A stretch of DNA of 64,000 nt from Diploscapter coronatus (lineage: Eukaryota > Nematoda > Chromadorea > Rhabditida > Rhabditidae), in NCBI GenBank assembly GCA_964036155.1, contig OZ038422.1, positions 84,839,201-84,903,200 on the forward strand, read 5' to 3'. Both the position numbers and the translations under genes were made by a program. The notes beneath the pieces were generated by a model, which ran no database searches, was not told where the DNA came from, and saw only the letters and a list, made by a program, of their open reading frames with translations. Positions 24,032 through 35,000 of this stretch are shown piece after piece; positions within the stretch are counted from its first letter, which is position 1, and the number at the start of each line of letters is the position of its first letter.

Positions 24032-27000
24032 ATGTCCCGTCGAAATTCTAACGGAGATTCCTCACCGCCAGCGGGAGTGTCGATCACTCCATATTCGATG
24101 CAAAGTGAATTCATCACGAACGCCAGTTCGACTTTGAACGTCCCTTTAAATGATCTCAAACTAGTCTACGATACATGGCCGGATAATTTCGCATGGTAAA
24201 CTTTTGGGGCGCCATATTTTTATTGAATAACGCCAGACGTCGTACTATTTAATAATAGCCCGATATATTTCATTAAATGAAACCATGATGCCCATATATC
24301 TTAATTGTAGCGCCTATTATTTAATTTAGTGACGCTATGGCGTCATTTAAAGTAGATAAGAATTAAAATTCAGCCTCTTCGACATGGGCCTTAGAGCGTT
24401 CGAAAAGCTCTTCAGCTATCGACCTTCGTTGAAACAAAATTTTGACGCCACATCTGAGGACGGCTGGAAACGTGATAACCGTATGAAGAAAATCGTCCTG
24501 GCTTTGGAGCAGGTATCAAAGTTGATATATCCATTTAAAATTTAGAAAAAGTACCATTTACTACCGTTGTTAATTGGCGAGAAAGTCGATATTCGTGCAA
24601 CAATAAAAATCGAATTTGAAGTGAAACAATGAATCGCGTCGAAGAGAAACGAGAGATGAATAGCGTGTAATCTTTGAATATCGGCGTGTTCTCTCAATCG
24701 ACTAGATAAGCATTTTGATTAACCTTATTCAAGCTTAAGTTGGACCAGCAATTTTCATATATTTTAGGATTTCATACATTTCTTGAATTTTCATATATCC
24801 CCAAATTTTCATATATTTCCCTTTCCTCCCTCACATTTTGCAGAAAACCCGATATATGTAACCTTTGTGCAAATGCGCGCACCTGCGTCTCATTATAATA
24901 TCCAATCTAAAGTCGAAGCAATCTCATTTCTCTCCCTGTTAATCATTTGGTCTTAACAATTATCGCATAAATTATTTCTTACTTGCAGAATTTCCATGTA
25001 TATAATTCCCCATCGAACACCTAGATTCACTAAAATATGCACAACTTTTTTTTCGAAAAAAAAAAAACAAATTCACACATCATTTAATAAAACATAAGTC
25101 AATTTTTGGCTGGATGATTTCATGCATACTCTATATCATAAATTTTAAATTAAACATAATTTATAAAAAAGGGGGTTAATGTAAAAGTAACTATCAAAAT
25201 AGCATCATTCTTAAATACGTATATATCCTATTATGATGATTTCAAGTTATACGGGATGATAGCCGTAAAAGTTAAGTTGTAAAATAATTCAGGCAAAAAG
25301 ACGTTTAGCATATTTTATGGAGGGTGTTCATACTTAGTTGTACTGCAATTAATGCCTGAACGGGCTCATAATGAATGTGCAAATTCAGAGGATTACTGTA
25401 ATGATCGTAATCTTTCAAATTTTAGACGTTGGCTCAAGCGGTAGCCACGTACGCCGATCCGCAGCCCGATTCCTCGACGACTCCCGGGAATTTCGTGGAA
25501 ACTCTCCAACAAATAGGAGGTCTTCACAGGGCTATAGCTAGCAGGATTAGCCCCGACAATTTCGACATGCTCTTTAAATTGCTGCCTGAGGTACGCAATT
25601 TCAGAGACTATTTAAAAGCATCATACCCTTTCTTCAATATATATTTTCATAATATCACGTGTTACTCAGATTTTTATTTTCTTAGCAATTCGAATTTAAA
25701 GATTTAAAGATATCGTATTTTCTTCCGAGATATTTCATAATAATGATCATATTATTGGCAATTAATAAAAGTAGTACCGCAGTCTATAAAATTATCATCA
25801 TATGAATTTTCTGAACTGAAAAGTCTGATATCCAACATTCTGTAGCTAAATTCCTACCCTATACCTTATGGGTAAGTTATCACTTTTTAGTTGGCTCAAA
25901 ATATGCATATTTGTTAAATTTTTGCGGTACTACTTTTATTAATTGCCATATTTAGGAGTTTTATCTTTGCCCATTTTTTGTTTCAAATTTTGGGAGCAGC
26001 TTGGCAACCCGAGACATTGAGAAATAGTGTGGAAAAAGAAAGCCTATCATCCCTCATACGCCACCCTAACCCTATACTATTTCACGCTATGTCTCGCGTG
26101 CCTCGTGGTTTCGCGATTTTCAAATAGCCATTTTAGGTCATTACTGACACAGTCTCCGCCAGACGAACATCAGGGCCTTTGACCTCCGAAGAAAGACAAC
26201 GATTTTGCAATGCCTGGGTTGAGATCGCTAAGCTAATGTCGCGACATTTCATCTTGGGTTGGGAACGAAGGGTCATTCCCAAGATACCGAAATTTGCTCA
26301 GGCTTATAAGTTAGTTCTCTTGATTTATTTTACCTCAACTTCAATTTATAGTTATTAGTTTCGCATTTTTATCATACATATCGCTTCCATGTCTCGTTGT
26401 AAAAATTATAAAATTAGCATAAATTTTCATATCGAACAGGTTTCATGCTACTATCATGCCTCATACGATGAGAGACATTTGCAAAAACCCATCATCCCAG
26501 GCCCGGAAGTCATATGTCTGAGTTTTAGCATTGGAGTTGGGCTTTTTCCTATCCTTCATTTTTAAAAGATACAATGCTTGAATATAGTCGCTATCAGGAA
26601 GAGTCGTGCAGAATCGATACGGGAGCGGGACCAGCGTGCGGATCGGCAACCCCGATCACTACGGGTTCGAGCCCGTGCCAAGTCGGCAGTCCAAGTGCCT
26701 GTCACACAGCAGGTGCAGCAAGCGGTTCCGCAACTACGGGTCTGCAGTCGACCGAGAGACGAGCCGCGACGCGCCGCTCGGACGACGATACGGCCCGAAC
26801 GATCGGTCGCAGATTCCAGGTGCCATAATACCGTAAAGTCTAAAACAGAGATCCCTCTATAACAGAAGTCCACCCCCCAAATGTCAAAACTACACATTAC
26901 CCAACTCAAATCATCACAGAAAAAGCTTTATGATGCCTTTAGAATGTATAAAATGGAGGATTTAGTCTTAATTTTTAAGTGGTTATGATCATTAGATGGG

Positions 27001-27971
27001 GAGTTATGGCGGTTTGAAAATTCGATTTTTTCATTTGGGTATCGAAAAATAGAAGTCCACGGGCTTCTATTTTAGAGATTTTGAACTTAGGGCTAATTTT
27101 CTAATGCCAAGTTAATGATCATTTCAACGCTAGAGCTAGAATTAGTGCCCTTAATATAAATGCTAAGATCAATTAAGTAACATTTGAATAGTTTATTCGG
27201 TTTTTTTTTTTTAAATGAATATGATTCCAGCACAATCCGAAGCGAACCAAGAGCGCCAGTGCAAATGAGACCAAGCCCAGAGGATTCTTCGGTAGGTTAT
27301 CAAAAATGGTATCACTATCCATCAAAATGGTAATAGGTTACCAAAAATTGTACCATTTGCAGGGTCCAGGGCCCAACGAGTCGCCTCATTTGCGGCTCGC
27401 GCCACTTCAGAAAGTTATCAACGGAATGGCAATGGTCCGTCAGATGAAGTAAGTCTGATATCTGAGGATCGACTTCAGGTAAAATTCGACCCTAAAGTTT
27501 CAAAGGAAGTTTAACGTAGAAGTTCGTTTGAAGTTGAATTTGAATTAAAATTGAATAATATTGAAGTTGATTTAGCCTAGACCACGTTATATAGTTAAGC
27601 TATGTTTGATTTTCACTTCTTGAGCCATAGTCTCAGATGAAGTTCAATTATATTCATTTTGAAGTAATTCGAATTTCAACACAATATTTTATGACGACTT
27701 CAGTGCTAAACTTGATTATAATATGAAGGTACATTATTAACTCCGATGTTAAATTATATAAATTCGGAAATTTGTTTAACTCCATGCTTAACTTCAGCAT
27801 CGCGAAGTCACGCCGACTCCCCTCGAGGAGTTGCCACAGGCACGAACACCCGCGTCCGATTCGGCTTCGCTGCATTTGGACGATCTGCAGTTCAACATCG
27901 AAAACCCGTTCGCTGAGTTAACCATTTTAGAACAGAACAAGTGGAGGTACGGCTTTCATAATAAAAAATGA
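24032..27971 (+). CDS. Globin with long C-terminal extension
   Basis: Firm exons: 24032-24195, 24374-24512, 25426-25590, 26137-26309, 26440-about 26515. They give a 24-residue Ser/Asn leader and a globin fold: helix A/B DLKLVYDTWPDNFACLFDMG, RAFEKLFSYRPSLKQNF (CD corner Phe), E-helix region RDNRMKKIVLALEQ, F helix with LQQIGGLHRAI (proximal His F8), and H-helix AWVEIAKLMSRHF. Downstream exons 26588-26819, 27231-27291, 27363-27478 and 27798-27971 continue on the strand; the last three join in phase and end LEQNKWRYGFHNKK-stop, but the join through 26588-26819 is unsure because three frames are open there. The canonical distal His is not evident in helix E. Nematode globins of this class are usually neuronal or sensory. 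TTTTTCAG one base before the ATG suggests trans-splicing. Confidence 0.8.
24570..24702. repeat. Fold-back element, family F (copy 2)
   Basis: In globin intron 2. TTAATTGGCGAGAAAGTCGA and ATCGGCGTGTTCTCTCAATC are imperfect complements; the interior follows copy 1 at 20043-20172. Confidence 0.7.
25333..25367. repeat. Fragment of the 3-bp-TSD MITE (third copy, truncated)
   Basis: CTTAGTTGTACTGCAATTAA followed by GCCTGAACGGGCTC matches the terminal part of the MITEs at 9958-10123 and 32375-32528. The other end is not recognisable. Confidence 0.5.
25756..25948. mobile_element. 193-bp MITE with perfect 26-bp terminal inverted repeats
   Basis: In globin intron 3. TGGCAATTAATAAAAGTAGT starts the left repeat (25756-25781) and the exact complement ends the right repeat (25923-25948). 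TAT flanks both ends, a possible 3-bp target duplication. The perfect ends suggest a young insertion. No ORF inside. Confidence 0.85.
25996..26112. repeat. Fold-back element with GAAATAGTG/CTATTTC inner motifs
   Basis: Adjacent to the 193-bp MITE. Ends GCTTGGCAACCCGAGACATT and ATGTCTCGCGTGCCTCGTGG pair imperfectly; the interior has AGAAATAGTGT and TACTATTTCACG. Confidence 0.6.
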
Positions 27972-28978
27972 GAGCTAATTTCTGAATCACAGTTAATTTT
28001 AAATTATGCTAATTTCTGGATTGCGGTAGTCTAAATTACTGTGATTTTAAAGTTACTGTATGTTGAGGGTTGTATTTCAATTGTGGACTCTGAATACTGA
28101 TTTTTATTTTCAGTATTTTTAAAAATTTTATTTTTTTATATGGTATTATTGTCCATGCCTTGCAGTTTCGTTTAAATGAATATCCCTATACCTCAACAAT
28201 AGCATTCATTATCTTGCAAATCCACAGTATTCCATATTTTTAAAACTCTCTCAGTTGTTAAAACATTTATTTTATCGCCATTGTATTAAATCCCGTATAT
28301 ATCGGGTTAAGACAAACTATAAAACAATCCATCTATGTTTAGGCGCTGTATTACCCACGACTCGTTGAAAATGACATTAGAAAATCTCAGAATTTAAGGC
28401 ACTAATTAACACATCTTTGCAATTTCTTTACCTAGGCACGAAAAAATGTTTAAGTAACCTGGCCTTGGAGCTCGTTTTTAATGACAGCTTTTAAATATCA
28501 GCCTATCTCATGAAATTCGTACGTAAAATATGCTATTTTGTGCTAAAATTTTTCACATTTCAACAAAATGTTAATAACAAACTACGGGGACTATAGATTC
28601 TGTCCTTTCTAAAAGATCTATAAGATACAATTTTTGTTGAGTAGAATTCAAGAAAATCTGTTATGCTCTAAAAATAAAAGGAACATTATCTAGTAAAACA
28701 ACCAAAAACCTCAGGTTTTTTCAGAAAGATATGATTTTGGTCTAAAATGCTATAATTTCCTAGAAAAAGTATGTTTGTTCTACTCTTCATTGTCTCCGAG
28801 ATGAACCCTTGCAAAGAAAGGGGGCAGAGGTACTCGTGCGAGCCTTAACTATGTGCCTGCTCGTTTTTGCATTCTACTTCCTTTTATTACCCTCTAACCT
28901 GGATGCGTGCGTCTTGCAGGTTATAGACGCAGAGTGCATATGACAAGGCTCATTTCGAGAACAATGGCAAGTAGGAAA
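27972..28978. other. Tail-to-tail spacer between globin and HSD17B8-like gene
   Basis: AT-rich, no exon found. A candidate minus-strand AATAAA (plus-strand TTTATT, 28883-28888) fits the HSD17B8-like gene. Confidence 0.5.
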
Positions 28979-30842
28979 TTACATACAATAGCCTCCAGTA
29001 ACTTCTAGAGTGGTTCCAGTGACGTAGGACGACATATCTGAGGCGAAAAACACAACGGCATCTGCTATTTCGTCGCCCTGGCCCATTCGACCCATCGGGA
29101 TGCCGGAACAGATATTTTCCAGAACCTGAAGATGAAAATTTTTATGTGTTTCATTTTTAAAGTTATTGATAAAGAAAATTTCTCCAGTGCTCGTCGTATC
29201 CAGAAAACTTTATTCCTTCGGAATATCTAAGGAGCAATTCCAAAAGAATAACTTATTCTAACGGAATAAAGTTCTCGGAATACGGGCACAAGAGTGCAAA
29301 CACATGTTGTTTCATTTGATACCACTTGTAAAACTATTTTTACAAGAACTTTTCTTTAGAAAATTTGAAAACACTCCTCATTTTGGCATAAATCATCGAA
29401 TTTCAAAATATCTTCCATCTGAATCATATCGTATTGCTATTTACATCTTCTCAACTCCAAATATCCCTAGAGATATGATATCTCCAGTTTATCTATTCCC
29501 TTTAGGGGGAATTTGCTTACGTCAAACCGAAGACTTCTAATAATAGGTAATGGATAAATAACAAAGGGGGATGATTTTAAAAACGAGAACCTGCAAAATA
29601 CGCCTAATTATAGCTTACTTCTAACTTGATGAAATTTAAGAAGTTTATAAAATCGACGAAACCGAAAATTTTATTATAAACTAGAAATAAAAATTTTACC
29701 TTGGGAGGAATCGCAGCGGTCATTGGAGTCTCGATAAATCCCGGCAAAATACAGTTGACCCGCACATTTTTCCGAGCTAGCTCCTACAAAATTTTCATTT
29801 AATTTTTAAGAATAAAAATAGAAAAAAAATCTCTTACTTTTGCAGCCGACTTGGAGAATGCGATAACTCCGGCCTTCGTCGCTGCGTAATTCGTCTGCCC
29901 GAAATTGCCGATCTAGAAAAATTTGAAAAATAAAATTTCTTGGAAAGTTCATCCACTTTTGAAAATGAAATAAATATTGGTAAAGAAGAAAATGGAGACG
30001 AATTTTTCAATAGCATTTTTTAGAGATAAAAATTTACAAAAAAATAAATACTGACCTTTCCAATAATCGAGGAAATATTGACGACGCTCAGTGAGGCTTG
30101 TTGGTCGACGGCCGATCGGACGAACGCCTGAGTCATCAGGAAAACGCCCGTCAGGTTGACGTCAAGCACCTTATCCCATTGCTGCCTGAAAGGTGGGGAG
30201 TTATATGAATATGAAATCCCTTCCCTTTCAGCAATGCATATATGAAATCCGACCTGGTCATTTTGAGTAGAGTAACATCCTGAGTGATCCCGGCGCAGTT
30301 CACCAGCACTGAGGGCGGCTTCTTCAGGAATTCCAGAGCTTGTTTGTGGAGTTCATTGACCTGATCTGCGTTCGACACGTCGCACCCAAACGCCTTGTGC
30401 AGCGAGGGATTTTCTGAGATATATGAAATCTTTAAAAATGTATTCTTTTAAAATGCAGAATTTAAAATAACAAAAAAGTTTAGGAAAATGTCTTGATTTT
30501 AAAAATTTCCAAAAAAAATCGTAAGATTCCAAGAAAATCGTACCTAATCCCGAAATCATCTTCTCGACGGTTTCCTTTTGCAAGTCGACAGCAATGATTT
30601 GCGCTCCTTGCTTGGCCATTCGGGCACAAATCGCCTTACCGATTCCGGATCCGCCTCCTAAAATATCAATTTATTATTTTTTTTAATTTTAATAATCGAT
30701 TCTTTAAAATCTTTTAGGCGATATTTAATTTTTAAAAGTGATATTTCTAGTCTTGGAAAATCGAACCTAAAAATTTTTTGTTATTAAAATTTTTCAAAAT
30801 ACCTGTGATCAGCGCAGTTTTTCCCGTTAGTAATCCGGCCAT
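28979..30842 (-). CDS. HSD17B8: HSD17B8/FabG-like short-chain dehydrogenase (3-ketoacyl reductase)
   Basis: Seven exons, 249 aa: 30803-30842, 30544-30657, 30254-30413, 30056-30185, 29838-29912, 29700-29783, 28979-29125. A classical SDR: TGxxxGIG cofactor motif ([11 protein letters not shown], near residue 13), D-x-x at the end of beta-2 (IIAVDLQ), NCAGI, the catalytic Ser in NISSIIG, YAATKAG (Tyr-x3-Lys), and PGFIETPM. In mitochondria HSD17B8, together with CBR4, forms the NAD(P)H-dependent 3-ketoacyl-ACP reductase of type II fatty-acid synthesis and also oxidises estradiol; the same family includes bacterial FabG. Full length for the family. TTTTAG seven bases before the ATG fits trans-splicing. 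Its neighbour on the same strand is ATP-citrate lyase, about 1.2 kb upstream, with a plus-strand gene between, so not one operon. Confidence 0.9.
29186..29292. repeat. Fold-back element, family L
   Basis: In the last intron of the HSD17B8-like gene. AAAACTTTATTCC and GGAATAAAGTTCT with flanking GTGCTCGTCGTATCC / GGAATACGGGCAC form a long imperfect inverted repeat. Confidence 0.7.
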
Positions 30843-31127
30843 ATTTGGTCTAAAATTCTTTTTAGAACACTAAAAACTCGAGATTCAATAAGATCAAGAA
30901 AATCTCAATGCGATGCATTTGCAAAAAAAAAGCAAAAACTGTGCCGCAAAAGAGAGTTCAAAAGCAAGATCTCGAATGAATGGAAATGATAAGATTTTTG
31001 ATGACGTCAATTGCAAACTGGGCAACTGAAAATGGTTGTGATTTGTATCGCTGATCTGTTAAACGGTTATCAATTTATTCGTCTTTTCCCCAGAAAGTAA
31101 CCATGTATTCTATTGTTTTGCTCATAA

Positions 31128-31598
31128 ATGATCTACTTTTTGTTACTGGTTATTCCAAACTTGGTCTATTGTCAAAATCTGACATGTTGGAACGACTACC
31201 AGGAGCAGAGCGGAGGCGGCATTACCAAGTCCAATCTGGCAAGTTTACGCGTTTTTGGCAACTTTTGCCAAAAATAGTTTAGACTCGAGTCAATTGCACC
31301 ACGAATTTTTGCGTTTACTTCAAAATGGAGGGCAATAATGATAACATCTACCAGAAATCTTGCGCTATTCAAGATTCGGACTTGTTGTCTTGTACGGTAA
31401 GTTATTCTGGAACAAAATTAATATAATTCTGAAAGATTGCATTTTCAGGAAAACGGTTGTCGAGAAAAACATCAGGCCGAAACCTCGCTCCGCACCTGCT
31501 GCTGTAGTACCCCTCTATGCAATGATAACACTTGGAAAAATTCAATATTTTTCAACTTCGTTATTACACTATCTTTGATTCTCTTCCGATTACAGTAA
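31128..31598 (+). CDS. Small secreted, probably GPI-anchored Ly6/ET-module-like protein
   Basis: Three exons (31128-31242, 31290-31396, 31449-31598) give 123 aa with exact phase. Residues 1-15 are a signal peptide (MIYFLLLVIPNLVYC). The mature part has ten or more Cys in a pattern of the nematode three-finger (Ly6/ET) class: LTC, INCTTNFC, QKSCAIQ, LLSCTENGC and the diagnostic close CCCSTPLCND near the end, followed by a hydrophobic tail (FFNFVITLSLILFRL) suited to GPI attachment. Such proteins are extracellular and often modulate receptors or ion channels; the partner is not predictable. The gene is too split to show as a long ORF. CCCCAG lies 36 bp before the ATG. Exon 2 start is the least certain point (an acceptor at 31282 is better in sequence but breaks phase). 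Confidence 0.75.
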
Positions 31599-32072
31599 TT
31601 TGGCACATTTCGGATGTCGTGATAAATCCAAATTACCCACCTGGTAATGCTAAAACTTGATTTATTCTCTTCAATCAATCGATTAATGCAGATAAAACTT
31701 AGAATAATGCTTAGAAATTGTCCATCATCCATTCTCAATAAATTACTACTGATTTTCTAGTAAAAAGCTCCACATGAAAATTTCTCACAACAATATTGCT
31801 CTATTTCAAATCAAATCAATCACACACATTTTAGTCTTTTCTTAAACGCTGGTGGTCAAAGTGAGTAGATCAAATGAAATAAAATACGAAAAATTCATCG
31901 TTTTTCCTGAACAAGAGAAATTACGCTGATGTTGGTTTCTAAAGTGAAGTTGAGGTTTGTCGAAGTTTGGGGATTGTGGTTAGTTTGAAGCTGAGGTGGA
32001 AGGTCGGAGTTTGACAGAGAAAGATGTTGGAGGCGGCGCAAGCGAAGTGGGTAGTGGTGGTGTGTAACCGGC
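31599..32072. other. Convergent spacer between the Ly6-like gene and ATP-citrate lyase
   Basis: Shared 3' UTR space. Contains the poly(A) signal of the Ly6-like gene and, on the minus strand, a candidate AATAAA at 31661-31666 for ATP-citrate lyase, so the two transcripts may overlap. No exon seen. Confidence 0.5.
31737..31742 (+). terminator. Poly(A) signal of the Ly6-like gene
   Basis: AATAAA 139 bp after the stop codon on the same strand. Confidence 0.5.
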
Positions 32073-35000
32073 TCACTGAAAAAATCAATATAATTTTAAA
32101 AAAAAAAAAGGTGGAATTCCTTTTAAAAAAAAAACCGAATTTTGCAGAAACTAATATACGAAGGGTGTACACACACACGCGTGCGTGATCTTACAAAAAT
32201 TCGATTTTTCACATTTCTCCACCTCCCGCTCCCAGACTCACCATATCTCGCTCGGGCATTATGTACGAGATGTCGTCCCAGGGATGGCGGTAGAGGCCCT
32301 GCTTGAGGCGACGCTGATCCAAGTAGTGCCCTGAAAGGTGCATTTTTTAAAAGAAAATCGATGTCTTTTTCTTCGAGCCCGTTCCGACTTAGTTGCAATG
32401 CACAACTCACTCGGAAACCACGAGGGAAGTGAAAAGAGCGCGATTGCATCATCTCTTGTGCTCTCTTTACTTTCCATGCTATATGTCGAACGCGAGTTGC
32501 AAGTTGCAACTAATGTCTGAGCGGGCTCTTCCAGGAAACATTCGAGAATGCTTTTATTCCAAAATATCCAAAATCTAACCGATGAATCCGAGCGATCTAC
32601 CCAAGACGAACAGCCCATTCAGAGCGCCGATTTCGATCGTCTCCTGGGCCTCTGCGTCCGTGAACATGCCGGACTGAAAATCATCTTGTTTATTGTATCA
32701 ATCAAATCAAGTAAGTTCGTGTGTTAAAGAGTGCCCCATTGCGAGAAATGCGCGTTACGAGGGGAGAGGCTAGAGCGCAGAGAAAGAGTTAGCGAGGGGC
32801 AATTTCAGCACATGATGTCACTTTGTCTGACCAGAACAATATTTAAGAAGACGGACATTAAAATTTCAACCCATAGGGTAAAAATTCGAATTAAAAAAAA
32901 TTTTACATGGCGAAGAACGTCCACGAAGATCACACCGATTGCGCCGTCCACGTTCAGGATCAGGTTGGGCTTCTGAAACAAAACATTTTGACTCGAGAAC
33001 ATCGAGAGAACATTTTTTCTAATAAACAATTTAACGATTTTTTCTAGAACATTTCAAATTGTTCTTCTTTTTAGAATATCCTAAGTCGCACCTTTGCAGT
33101 GGTGATACTCTCGACTTCTAGAGCATACTCCAGGAGGGGCGTTTGTTGCAGAAACTCGGTTCGATCCAACGCGAATTTCTTCAGAATCTCCACGCGCTTG
33201 TCGGGGTTATTGATCTGAAAAAAATTGACCCCTTCAAAAATTCAGAGACCATTTTCTTCAATTTTTATAGAAAACCGATGCTTTTCAAAAAATGTTCGGT
33301 CTGAATGTCTTACCGACTTGACGCGATGGCCGATGCCCATGATGTGTTTGCCCTGCTTGCGCATCTCGTTGACGAACTGCATGGGCGACCAACCTTTGTC
33401 CAGGGCCTCCGAGAACTGTCGGGCTGCACCATCAAGGGCACCTCCGAAACGATCGCCCTGAAGTGTTGGATTTTTACATTTTTAACTTTCATAAATAAAT
33501 AAATTTTCCATTGTTCCTTTAAAAGCTTCTACAATTTTGTCATTTGTAGAAATTAAAATTTTTCAAAATTAAAACGAGAATCGTCCTTGCTCACAATAGT
33601 GAGAAGTCCCGAAACGAGACTGGAGATGAGGTCCTTGCCGGCTCGTGCGCAGACGATCGTGTTGTGCGCTCCGCTCACAGCAGGGCCGTGGTCCGCCGTC
33701 AGCATCAGGCAGATCTCGATGAACTTGTTCGCGTAAGCCGGCAGGCGTTTCTGCAAATTCGATTAGTTTTTTTTTCAACCTCAAAATCCTATTTCTGAAT
33801 TTCTTTATAAGACAATGATGGGTGGATTTCTAATAACGTTTTTTTAGAGAAATATAATTCTCTAGAAAATCCCTGTAAGATTCGTGTTTTAGAAATTTTT
33901 TCAACTTTTCAAAACTCGACCTGCAAAAACCAACCAACCCGCAGAAACGTGTACCTTTTCGAGAGAAGAAAAGACATGCTCTCCTTACTTTCTCAATATA
34001 ATATTTGTTTCTGCGAATCGATTCACGCACGGGTCATGCGCGTTCTGAGAAGTCGGAATTCACCTGGAACCAGAGAAGTCCGAGCACGCCGCCAATTCCG
34101 ATGTCCTGTTCGAGGACCTTCGTGATGGGCACGCCCGCGTAAATCAACTCCTCGCCCCTTTCGTCGCAGATCGACGTCATGAACGACGCGGGCTTTCGGA
34201 TCAGGCCCAATTCCTGGAAATATTATATTCAAAAATTTTCTGGGGGCACCGACATTCTTTTTCTAGAGCAATATTCTCATTCTAGAGCTTTTTCGTCTTT
34301 CTCGTTTCCAAAACTCGACTATTCGATGACTAGAACAAAGTACATTTTCTAGCTCGTGAAGAACACATCTTTCCAGAACGTTTATTTTCACTAGAACAAT
34401 CATCTCTGGAAAAAGACCACGTCTTTCTCACCCTAGCCCAGGCATAGTCCATCGGCACTGCAGGTGGAGGGACATCCGGTTGTGGCACGATAACGCCCTT
34501 CGTGACCAGCTCATCGTACGTCTCCTTGATCGTGGTGCCTGGCATTTATTTGTTTATTTTTCAAATCTATTCTCCTTATTATTTTTTTAAAAAATTATTC
34601 TTGTTTTTCACTTTTCCATTAAAAGGTAGAAATTTCGAAGTTCTAGATATTAGCTACATTTTTCACTTCTCAAGTTCCCTAATTCGACCATCCACTTTCA
34701 AGTTGAAATTTCGTTTTCTTATACTTTTACCAGAAATCTGAATTTCAAGCACCCAACCAACTAGCCAATTATGCTTACCCAAATCGTCGAACGATGCTGG
34801 CACTTTGGCACCGGCTTCCCTGAGTGCCTGGTTTTTGGCGGCCGCCGTTTCTCCCTGGCCATTCGCCGACGCGCCAGCGTGTCCGAATTGCACCTGAAAA
34901 TTTGGAACTAAAACTTTTCCAAACAACAAAAACGTTTCTTTTTTACTTCTGTCAACAAATTGCCCTTTTCCTGTAGAATTTTCCGATTTGAAAATTTGTA

